From: Serpula lacrymans var. lacrymans S7.9
Taxonomy: Eukaryota > Basidiomycota > Agaricomycetes > Boletales > Serpulaceae
DNA: 64,000 bases
Assembly (NCBI RefSeq): GCF_000218685.1
Contig: NW_006763299.1
Span: 62,001-126,000, forward strand
Reading direction: 5' to 3'
Both the position numbers and the translations under genes were made by a program. Of the stretch, positions 50,126 through 58,759 are shown one piece after another. Each line of letters begins with the position of its first letter. The first letter of the stretch is position 1. The notes under the pieces are model-generated. The model saw only the letters and a program-made list of their open reading frames with translations. It had not been told where the DNA came from and did no database searches.

Positions 50126-53100
50126 CTCCAGGACTGTGTCAATGTATTGGTGTTGCAATAGGGATATTGTTTTGTTTGAACGATCACGTTGGATTTCTAT
50201 TCTGAGGATGTATTTTGCTTCTCCAAGGTCCCACATTTTGAATATGGATTCGAGTTTGGCTTTTGTGATATCCATGAATTTTCGGGATGAAGCTCCTAGG
50301 AGGAGGTCATCTACATAGACAACAAAAAAGCATATTTGTTTGTTGTCCCGGAATACATAGAGATATGTTTCTGCATTTAGTCTTGTGAAACCGAGCTCCT
50401 GGAGCTTGCAATCAAAAGTTTTATTCCATGTACGACCAGCTTGTTTTAACCCGTAGATGGATTTCTTCAATCTCCAGCAGTATCCAGGTTGGATAGGAAC
50501 ACCCCCTGGAGGAAGCATGTACAGTTCTTCTTCAAGTTCTCCATTGAGATAAGCTGTGGATACATCCATTTGATCAAGTTCTAGGTCGTACTTTGCTGCC
50601 AGGGCTAGAATAATTCGGATTGACTCTAAGTTTGCAACCGGAGCAAAAACCTCCTGGTAATCATTCCCCTCCCTTTGAGTAAAACCTTGTGCAACAATCC
50701 GGAGTTTGTATCTCTCAATATTTCCGTTTTGATCAAACTTGATCCGGAACACAGGTTTTGATGTGATGGGTTTTACTCCCTTCGGAAGTGGAACAGTGTC
50801 ATATACTGCATTAGTATTGAGACTTAGGAGTTCCTCCTCCAAGGCAGACTTCCATAATTCTCCATCCGGATGTGATAAGGCTTCCTTTAGTGTCCTTGGA
50901 AGGTCTGTGTTAGATGGACCGGTACTTGCTATTCCAGCAAAGAATGTCTCCTCTGTATCAGATGTTTCTTCATGAACCTCAGGAGTGTTAGGTTTCTCCA
51001 TGGAGTTGTCATGCTGCTCTTTTTGAGATTGTTCCTCATCTAGAGTCCTTTGATAATCTCGGTTTTTGTCTGCAGGACGGGTCTGGCGACTGCTTCTGCG
51101 TACTCCTAGGACTTCAGCAGGCATGACTGCTCTTTTAGGAACTTGTGCAGATACTCCAGGAAGTAGACGCATTTGTGTATTTGTTGCCCCACTCACTCCT
51201 GAAGGTGTTGAATCACTCCTCGGAGGTGTTGGATGACTCCTTGGAGGTGTTGTATGCCTTCCAGAAGCTGATCCAATGGACAGGCTGTCTAGCTGTATTC
51301 GGACTTTTTCCACATCAGCTGGCTGTATGTTGAGGGGCTGTCCTCCCACTGACTGTAACTCTACTTTGGCTTTCCGTTCTGAAGATGGCCAGTGTTCAGG
51401 TCTTGGTTGTAGAGACTGTTGTGGAGGGTGTCTTAGCTGATCAGGTGCTCCCACTGCTCTCGGAACATCTCCACGGAGGTATTGCCCCACTGCTCTCGGA
51501 ACATCTTCATGCTGATATGGTTCCATTGCTTGTGGAACATCTCCTTGGAGATGTGGTTCCATTTGCAATTCATTTGGATCTCGGATCCGAGGGTTAGGAT
51601 CATCCTCCTCCAATGTTTTTTGGTCTGGATAGTGAGCATTCTCTGGAATGAGTCCCTCCCACTGATCTGTGCTAGTGTCTGTGTTCCAGGGAGCAGTGTC
51701 ATCCTTTTGTACCTTTCCGGATTTATTGAATATAACATGCCGACTGGAAAACACAGTCCGTTTTTCAGTGTCTAGGAGTTTGTAGGCTTGCTTTCCATGT
51801 GTGTAGCCAATCATTATGGCTTTGCGCCCCTTGGAGTAAAACTTCCCTTGCCTTTTGTCTTTCGGAATCAAGGCATATGCTTGGCATCCGAAAGGGCAAA
51901 ACAAAGTTGGATCAACTCTCCTTTTAAACAGTATTCCATATGGGGTCTTTCCATGGAGTCCTGATGCTGGGCTGCGTGCTGTGATATATGCAGCTGTTTG
52001 CATGGCATCTACCCAAAATGACTTTGGGAGCTTGGAATCATGGAGCATAGTGGTTGCTAATGTAGCCAATGTCTGATTCATGCGTTCTGCAATGCCATTT
52101 TGTTCCGGAGTATCTGCAGCTGTAGTTTCTTGGATGACACCATCTCCTCGGAGTTGATTTTTGAATGCATTGCCAGTATATTCTCCTCCCCCATCGCTCC
52201 GGAGGAATTCTGTGTATAGTGGAGTGAAGTTTTCTTCTCCCAAATGAGTCCAGAAGAATGTTTGGACATCTTCTTTCCATTGCTTGTATCGTTCCAGTGC
52301 TTCACTTCTATGTTTAAGGAAATATATCCATGGAAATTTGGAGAAATCATCTACAATGATAATCCAGTACCGAAAACCCTCCCTGGAAGTTGGTTTGATT
52401 GGTCCTCCAACATCTGTGTGCACAATTTGTATGGGGCGCTTGGCTCGGTTTCCTCCAGTGGACTTGAAAGGTAATTTCTTCATCTTTCCTAAAGCACAAG
52501 GTTCACAAAACTCCGGGGTTCTGGTAAGGGTGTCTATGTCCTGGAGCTGTCTTTTTGTAACCATTTGTTGCAAGCGGTCCATTCCAATGTGTCCTATTCT
52601 CCTGTGCAATAAATTTACATCTACTGCTGCAAAAGCTGACTCCGGGTTGATTTCGGGTTTTGCTTGGATGTGATAAAGTCCTCGCTTGTGTAACGCAGTG
52701 AGGATAAATTCCTCCTTTTTCCGAACTTCACAAGCATTTGACCCTGCTGGAAAAAGTGTTGATAACCCCGTTTTGGACAATTTGTGGACAGAGACGAGTG
52801 CTAACGTGAAGTTTGGCACAAGTAAGACATTTGACAGTGCAATATTGTAGTCCTTATTGCCAACAGTTGCTTGTAGGATTACAGTTCCAATTCTAATGGC
52901 ATTTACAGAGCATTCATCCCCAAAACTGATTGTCCTCGGAGGATGCAGAACATGGTATGTTCCTGGCTCAAACCAGGAGCGGTGAGGGACCATGTGGGAT
53001 GTTGCTCCGGAGTCAATAATAATTGTTGTTTTGGTCTTATCGGGTTCCAACACAAGGTAAGCTTGAATGCGTTTAGCAAGGGGCTTGGAAATATGTACAT

Positions 53101-53941
53101 GTTCCAATGCAATATGACTCTGTTCCTCCTCGGAGTCAGATCCAGATGATTTCTCCGCTGTATTTGCCTTTTCCTTCTCTTTTCCTTTATCCTTGTGTCT
53201 TTCCTTTCCCTTCTTCCTTTGACCTTTTTCAGCTGACTGAAGTGTTCAACACTCCAAGGTGTTGTGTGATTTGGCTTTGTGGAAGTTACACCATTTCTCC
53301 TCGGATTTGAGTGCTGATTCGGAACCTCCAGGGGCCTTCCCTGACTGTTGTGCAACTTCTGCAGTGATCCGGATCTCAACTGCATCAAAGGTAAGTTTAT
53401 TTTCTTCAATCATGTTGATTACTGATGACTGAAATATTTGCCATTCAGGAGTGCATGGGAGAGATTGGAGAAGAGCGAAAGCCATGAGTTTGGTATCAAC
53501 TCCTAGTTTCATTCCGGAGAGGTGTGAATCAATTGTCCGGATTTTTGCAATGTGGTCCTGGATAGGTGATGTCCCATCCCAGGACAATTTGGTGAGTTGC
53601 TGGAATGAATAGAAGGCCGAGGAAATGTTGGACATTTGATGGAGTGAGACAAGTTTATCAAATAACTCCTTGGAACTGGTGAGGTGTCCAGTCCTCATTA
53701 GGAGGGCATCAGAGATGTGGTCCTGGATGATTCCATGTGCCTTCTCATCCTTAAGTATCCAGGTGATTTCAGGATCCTCTGAGGAGGTAGGTTTTCCTGG
53801 TGAGGGCTTAAGCTCCTCTCCAGTAACAACCCGGAGAAATTTTTCCCAACGTAGCTTTGAGATGATCCGGAGTTTCCATATCTGAAAATTGTTGGGTCCA
53901 GTAAGAACTGGACATGCGGATGTATCGCGTGCTGTGGTCAT
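50126..53941 (-). pseudogene. Copia-3 gag-pol (5' part)
   Basis: One frame from ATG 53941 (MTTARDTSACPVLTGPNNFQ). Gag core FQIWKLRIISKLRWEKFL; the knuckle is a CxxHx4Hx4C variant (CNFHKAKSHNTLEC). A TGA at 53246-53248 directly after it is the only stop before pol. Protease IIDSGATSHM; integrase HRRIGHIGMDRLQQM, TDVGGPI, DGGGEYTGNAF, NGIAERMNQTL. A variable acidic/Pro-rich linker contains three tandem 12-residue repeats. RT from LWKSALEEELLSL with VVYVDDLLLGA. Cut near YIDTVLER by the Copia-2 insertion. Confidence 0.92.
51451..51558 (-). repeat. Three 36-bp tandem repeats in the Copia-3 pol linker
   Basis: Units 51451-51486, 51487-51522 and 51523-51558, encoding VGQYLRGDVPRA, MEPYQHEDVPRA and MEPHLQGDVPQA in reverse order of translation. 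They lie in the non-conserved linker between integrase and RT. Confidence 0.8.
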
Positions 53942-53996
53942 GGTTCCGAGGTTGCCGTTTCAAATAAGAATTATTTCCTGCGTAGCTTTTGCGCAC

Positions 53997-54010
53997 CAGG
54001 GCTCATAACC
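53997..54010 (-). promoter_or_regulatory. Copia-3 primer-binding site (half-tRNA iMet)
   Basis: GGTTATGAGCCCTG on the minus strand, adjacent to the 5' LTR. Confidence 0.78.
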
Positions 54011-54297
54011 TAATAAAACTAAGTGAAACTACAATAGATGTTAGTTTAAGGTGATCTCTAATAAATGTAATGTAACATACCTCAGCCGCTGCCCGAGAGG
54101 CTATAGAAACGACTGAGGTATTTCTATACTAAACCCCCTACTACTTATAGTCGGAGGTGCTACTCGCTACAGTATAATGACTCCTAGGAGTACAAATGTG
54201 CTCCTAGGAGAACAATGGTTACTCCATGGAGTGGTGGCTATGCTCCATGGAGAACAATGGCTGCTTCGGCAGAGACCGGGTTTATCTGGTTTTGTCA
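54011..54297 (-). repeat. Copia-3 5' LTR
   Basis: About 287 bp; in element orientation it starts TGACAAAACC and ends TTTTATTA, again TG...TA. The inner boundary is set by the primer-binding site; the outer boundary is inferred because the partner LTR is missing. Contains a 7-bp-arm hairpin (ACCTCAG/CTGAGGT, 54079-54119) and four palindromes at 54180-54252. Confidence 0.65.
54180..54261. repeat. Tandem 41-bp units with four short palindromes
   Basis: Two 41-bp units (54180-54220, 54221-54261). The first holds ACTCCTAGGAGT and GCTCCTAGGAG, the second ACTCCATGGAGT and GCTCCATGGAG. The palindrome centres differ (TA versus AT) while both arms are kept. Confidence 0.8.
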
Positions 54298-54514
54298 AAA
54301 CTGGCAGGAGAGTCCAATGAGAGTATGGCTGCATGTATGGGTGTCATCAGGGCTGGGTTAGCAGAGAGTTGCAGGTGCGTGCCTTCAGGCCTATACCTCC
54401 AATCTTACCTGATCGACTATGCAGCAGCTATCACAACACAATGGGATCCGCACCCGTGTACAGTGATTCTGGACCTTCTGGGCATGCAACCAATCAGTAT
54501 GCTTTCCAAGTACA
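54298..54514. other. Unassigned sequence right of the transposon block
   Basis: No gene recognised. Confidence 0.4.
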
Positions 54515-54586
54515 CCTTGATAGCTTAGTTGGTAAAGCACCAGACCATGAAAGCTGGAGTCCCAGGTTCAAGCCCTGGCCAATGCA
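54515..54586 (+). pseudogene. tRNA-like sequence, probably SINE head or tRNA pseudogene
   Basis: A good box A (TAGCTTAGTTGG) and box B (GGTTCAAGCCC) are spaced as in tRNA genes. The D arm (GCTT...AAGC) and the T arm (CCAGG TTCAAGC CCTGG) pair perfectly. The anticodon stem pairs over CCAG/CTGG only, the loop lacks the usual T33, and the acceptor strands match at about 4 of 7 positions. A TTTTC run follows. A functional tRNA is unlikely; Pol III-driven SINE or pseudogene is the better reading. Confidence 0.5.
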
Positions 54587-55281
54587 TGTTTTCTCATACT
54601 ATAAACAAATGTCATAATTTGTCAGCAGAACCCTTGGCTACCAACTTGAACAGGAGAGTGCCGTCTGTAGGCCAGAAAGCTCCACAAATATGTAAGTGAT
54701 CTTGTCTTGGCCTCCTCGCTCATACTGAATTACTCACCCATTAGATCCCTTGAGTGGCAAACACCACTATTGGCCTCAAACTTTGAGTCAGTACAATCAC
54801 ACGCTACAAAATGTAAATGTGCTGCCACAGCATCTGAGCAAACCATGCTGAAGCAGCATGGTGGTAAACATTTAATTGTACGTATATCTGGCCTCATGAT
54901 ATGACTGGTATTAGCGACTAATAACATTGACAGGCAAAAGAGAACATGCCCCCTGCTGTGAAGCATTTGTGTTAAAGGCCCTGGTCAGTCCCCTCTCCCT
55001 CTGTTTCATCACTCTCACTGATCACTTCCTCCTGGGCCATTTGTGTCACGATCCCTTAATCCTGACACTCCTATCTCAACTGATAATGACTCAATCATAT
55101 CTATTATTTCTCCAAATCTAATCTAATCATAGTCACGTGATCAATCACATGATATATGATGTAGTTACTTACAAAGACAATTACAAAGCGCCTTATGCCT
55201 TGCACATGACGCTCAGTCAGCACCTCATTGTTAACACATGTTCTGTAGTATATATACCAGCTACCTTTTGTACATATTCCC
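54587..55281. other. No gene; possible LTR remnant
   Basis: A stretch from about 55044 (TGTCACGATCC) to about 55310 (TTTATACAACA) begins with TG, ends with CA and has a TATATATA at 55250-55257. That could be a solo LTR, but no matching target duplication was found. Confidence 0.25.
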
Positions 55282-55390
55282 CAGCTGTTGATTAAATCTT
55301 TATACAACATTGTTAGACCCTACTTGCGATTAGACGACTAGACCTCCGTTAGCTCGGTATAGGGTCTGGTTATCACACAATCAACAGCTG
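55282..55390. repeat. Nested inverted repeat
   Basis: Outer arms CAGCTGTTGATT (55282-55293) and AATCAACAGCTG (55379-55390) are perfectly inverted. Inside, AGACCCTA (55315-55322) pairs with TAGGGTCT (55360-55367). Could fold into a long cruciform or hairpin. MITE-like foldback or LTR/leader structure are both possible. Confidence 0.6.
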
Positions 55391-55670
55391 AAAGTCAAAA
55401 GCACTGTCTATGATATTAACAGCAGCTACAATTATCACCATCATCCTAACCTTCACCCTCCTAATCCTATTCATCGTCATTTACCTTGTCTACATAACCA
55501 TAACTTCTACCAACACAACTCTAACCAATTCACTTCTCATCCCTCCACGTCCGTTGTCATGCACCAAAGTTGATTGGTAGCATGGACAGGTGTCAATAAC
55601 GAAGCAAATATTCAAAAAGACTCACCTTTGCGCCACACAGGCACAGTGCCACGTGGAATAGTAATTAATA
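55391..55670. other. No gene recognised
   Basis: AT-rich spacer. Confidence 0.4.
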
Positions 55671-56402
55671 TTGCCTTTTTCAAACTTGTGGCTGATCAGC
55701 ACCACCTCTATTAGGCAATCCAGTCACGCTCACCTTTGCTTTTCCATTCGGTACTTTCCGTGTTTCGGCATTTCGGCAAATTTTTGCGTCGCCACTGGCT
55801 ACACATTGCATTGCGCCCTTGCTTTTGTTGTTTCTTCCCTTCCTTTGCCTAGCCCCACCATGGGTCCCTTACTCCTGTTTTTATTCTCACCCGATGGTTG
55901 TTTCTGGATCCCCATTTTAGTTCACCTCCTCGTCACCTCCAGCCTCCTCCTCCTCATCTCCTTTGCTCCCCCACCATTTCTGATGTCACCACTTCCTATC
56001 AGCTTCCATTGCCAATCCATTGACTACCACGTGCCACTGCTGATATCAGCAAAGCCCCGGCGGCCGGTCCAAATAGGGCAACAGGTCCATCTTCATGACG
56101 TCGATCTGCCATCATATACTATCAAAACATCGGTCACTCGTCTTGCCTGGTTGGAGCGTGGGTGGGTAGTTTTTGAGCTGGAGAAGGTTCATCCCCTTGC
56201 GTCGCCCATGTTCATCACTGTCCCATTCACTTGGGTACACTTATCTTTTGTCCATTGTCTTCGCTACAGCTACACCTACCACACGCTGCCTGGGACTCAC
56301 TTGTTCCAAATTGGAACTACTCCTCTCCCTCCCTCGTTTGATCAGGTGGTCCAACACAACCAGTCCATTGGTAAGGCCATGGAACTGTCGGATTTGGACT
56401 AG
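55671..56402 (+). CDS. Hypothetical 243-codon ORF, unknown
   Basis: A single open frame. The first ~130 residues are unusually hydrophobic (Leu/Ser/Pro/Phe-rich), partly through pyrimidine-rich DNA. The C-terminal part has more normal composition (PVQIGQQVHLHDVDLPSY, WVVFELEKVHPLA). No family, intron or promoter was recognised. Its length alone is moderately above chance; it could be a transposon remnant. Confidence 0.22.
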   Translation: MPFSNLWLISTTSIRQSSHAHLCFSIRYFPCFGISANFCVATGYTLHCALAFVVSSLPLPSPTMGPLLLFLFSPDGCFWIPILVHLLVTSSLLLLISFAPPPFLMSPLPISFHCQSIDYHVPLLISAKPRRPVQIGQQVHLHDVDLPSYTIKTSVTRLAWLERGWVVFELEKVHPLASPMFITVPFTWVHLSFVHCLRYSYTYHTLPGTHLFQIGTTPLPPSFDQVVQHNQSIGKAMELSDLD

Positions 56403-57316
56403 GTGGTGGACCGGTGGCTCCAGTTTCTTTTTTTCAGCAGAACATTCATTTACAGTGCGATTATTTTTGATTTTTGAATCATTTTTATGGACACATATTT
56501 TTTTAGAATGTCTGACTGACAATAAAGGAACTGTGTTGACTCTGATAGTGTTTTGCCTTGCCCTTTTTTTACTGCGTCTTCCCATGACATCATGATTTTC
56601 CTGCTCTCTTTTTGCTATTGGACTTTACTTTATGGCTGTACAAACCTGTGACATTACTCACAGCATTCATTGTTCTATCCCTTTCTTTTCCTTTTTTGAC
56701 AATCTTATCCTGTACTACCTATACAGGATTTGTCAGCGTACATTCCTTCCTTCATGTTCTTTCTCATTCTTTTTGCACAGCTATACTGTGCATAGCCTAC
56801 TTTTCTTTTACTATATAAACCCCTGTATTTTACCTTGTAAAAACAACAAGAACTCAATTCCAGACTTCTTCTCTAATTTCAAGTTCACTACTCTGCTGCT
56901 TGTGATCCAGTGTGGTCACAACACTTCCCACTGCTACCACTGTCAACTGCTGTCATCGTCACTTCCCACTTTTGAAGTCATTGTCATCCCTTTCAATTAG
57001 AGTCCTTCTGAACACTACAGTTTGTGCGTCAGGAGCCTGCTATCACTGGGAACCTCGTCATCTTGTCGTTCTCAAACCTACCTTGTGCTACAATTAGCAA
57101 GGTAGTGCTCGTCTATACTCGCCACAAAGCCCCTATCTTTCTATATTCCAACTATCCCTCCTCCTCAAAACCCACACCCATATATCTCTGGGTTTTACTT
57201 TGAAGGATCTTCATACATACCACCCCACAAACAACCAGAGCACCCACTGTTCTAGGAGGCAAAGCCCATAAACAAGTTCCGTGGAATCTGGGAGGATTGT
57301 GTGTTAGTTTGTTTTT
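56403..57316. other. No gene; promoter-like TATA at 56812
   Basis: Pyrimidine-rich. The TATATAAACCCC near 56812 followed by a leader-like stretch resembles the middle of an LTR, but no repeat partner is in the window. Confidence 0.3.
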
Positions 57317-57610
57317 GTGTGTGGTTTTATAACAACAGTTCTCATCATCAACAACGTTACAACGCTTCGTGAGCAAACCAATTGGTGCTATGCAGACTTA
57401 TATGGAGACAAGATCATTGGTCTTGTCAATACACACTTTCCACCACCTGTACCAGCTCTATCAACAGCCAATATCAGCAATAACTTACAGGCTGCGTTGT
57501 CCGACTCCAATGGATCCGCTAAGAAAAAATGTGCTTACACATGCTGCTCGTGCGGGGCGGTTGGACATATTGGTGAGTTTGCTTTCCTTTGTTTCGGACT
57601 TTGGCGCTAA
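57317..57610 (+). CDS. Small ORF with CxxC motifs, unknown
   Basis: The frame contains NWCYADLYGDKIIGL and, near the end, a Cys-rich KKKCAYTCCSCGAVGHIG (zinc-ribbon-like spacing), followed by a donor-like GTGAG. It may be one exon of a larger, possibly transposon-derived gene; no second exon was found. Confidence 0.25.
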   Translation: MCGFITTVLIINNVTTLREQTNWCYADLYGDKIIGLVNTHFPPPVPALSTANISNNLQAALSDSNGSAKKKCAYTCCSCGAVGHIGEFAFLCFGLWR

Positions 57611-57724
57611 TATTTCTTACAGCTTCAAAATTTTCTTGTCCGAAGTACACAACTAAACCACGTTCAAAACAAAACACAGAAAATACTGCGCCAAGTAGTT
57701 AATTAGGAACTTTTATGTAGTAAG

Positions 57725-58572
57725 TCAGTCATCATACAAGTCCTCAGCCTCAAACTCAAAGTGATCCTCAGTCTCGTCATCATCTGTTAATATTGTCATA
57801 TGCATCAATGCAAGTCCATCCACTACCTTGTCTGTGATAGAGGCTATAGCCTCTCGGCCTTGTTTGAATGAGTGAGGACTTTTTTCTCTGATCCGTGCAG
57901 CCAGTTTCTGAATTGTCTTGGTCATATCAGGTGGTGTATGCCAAATTGTGCAGTGTTGAAGGTGGAAGGCATTTTTAATGGTCATATGACAGTTTTGGTA
58001 CACTTCAATCAGAGGTGACTCTTTTATAACATGCTTGATTGTGCAATTTGGACCTGTACCTGAATATATAACCTACACCAGTGTTCTGAGGTGGTTCTCG
58101 TGTGAGCTTTTGGTTACTGACCTTTGTATACAGATTGTTTCTTTCAACCAACCAGTCCACAGCACGGAATTTATTTGCTTTGCCAGTTGGATTACAAAGT
58201 AAGTTCATCTGAATGGTTTTTCTAGATTGAGACAATCACAATCAGCTCATGTATACACAAATCTAGGACTTGCCGCAATGGCTCAGGATAATTACAACGA
58301 AGGTTTATTGCAAAATGCATGATTTGTGATGCATATTTATGCTTTCTTGTTCCTTTAAAATAATAGATCCAAGGTAAAAATGAAGCCTCAACCCGTTCTA
58401 TATCCCCCGCATTCATTGCATGAGAGAGATCAGCATAAAGAAGCTCATCCCTATTCCGCAAGGTTTGATTTTGAAACCGCTGATCTTGCTCAGCAAGAGG
58501 TTTTTTGACATAGCACTGGATTGTTGCTATGTCATTTGGATATCTTCTCGAGGGTCTACAACAGGTCTCCTT
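57725..58572 (-). pseudogene. DUF6589-type protein, 3' part, truncated by Gypsy-2
   Basis: Minus-strand segments match the agaricomycete DUF6589 pattern: ELLYADLSHAMNAGDIERVE, FLPWIYYFKGTRKHKYASQ, the hallmark LLCNPTGKANKFRAVDWLVE with NNLYTKV, then TIKHVIKESPLIEVYQNCH and NAFHLQHCTIWHTPPDMTK. The end is acidic (DDDETEDHFEFEAEDL). Introns of roughly 37-60 nt separate the pieces. DUF6589 proteins are abundant in mushroom genomes and are suspected to be mobile-element derived; the biochemical role is unknown. The 5' part is absent because the Gypsy-2 LTR begins here. Exact exon junctions are uncertain. Confidence 0.75.
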
Positions 58573-58706
58573 TGTTGTAAGTACAATAGAACGTGAGTGT
58601 GAATAGAGAATAAGAAGAAAAATGATAAAAGTAATAAGATACCGGCTGTGATCTCTAGTCCAAGAGCAAGGGGAGTGACAGGGATCAAGTCTGTTAACCA
58701 CGACAT
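58527..58706 (-). CDS. LTR-encoded short hydrophobic ORF (Gypsy-2)
   Basis: A 59-codon ORF starting 32 nt into the LTR. It begins MSWLTDLIPVTPLALGLE and continues with a GILLLLSFFFLFS membrane-like segment. The last ~14 codons run into the DUF6589 flank, so the native C-terminus is lost or altered. MSW and PVTPLALGLE are shared with Gypsy-1, while the codons differ at most third positions. Confidence 0.5.
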   Translation of the reverse strand: MSWLTDLIPVTPLALGLEITAGILLLLSFFFLFSIHTHVLLYLQQRRPVVDPREDIQMT

Positions 58707-58738
58707 GACAATGCGATAAGAAAAATTGATTCCTCACA
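58573..58738 (-). repeat. Gypsy-2 3' LTR (probably truncated)
   Basis: Starts TGTGAGGAATC after the polypurine tract AAAAGGGGAGC. The proposed end (CTTACAACA) gives only 166 bp against 698 bp in Gypsy-1 and contains no TATA box, so the LTR is likely truncated and the boundary approximate. Confidence 0.55.
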
Positions 58739-58759
58739 TTAGCTCCCCTTTTATAAGAC

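Larger units (their letters stand above)
43785..54297 (-). mobile_element. Ty1/copia element Copia-3, 3'-truncated and split
   Basis: Minus-strand copia element with its 5' LTR at about 54011-54297 and a gag-pol frame from 53941. Copia-2 splits it in the RT/RNase H region (target duplication GTACG). Its end is cut by the Copia-1 LTR inside RNase H (after YSDADWSGDPDTSR), so the last part of RNase H and the 3' LTR are missing from this side. It is the oldest of the three copia insertions. Confidence 0.85.

Noticed and set aside
54515..54586. Functional tRNA gene
   Set aside because: Acceptor strands pair at about 4 of 7 positions, the anticodon loop lacks T33 and the stem is only four pairs.
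55044..55310. Solo LTR
   Set aside because: Begins with TG and ends with CA, but flanking five bases do not match and no partner is in the window; kept only as a remark.
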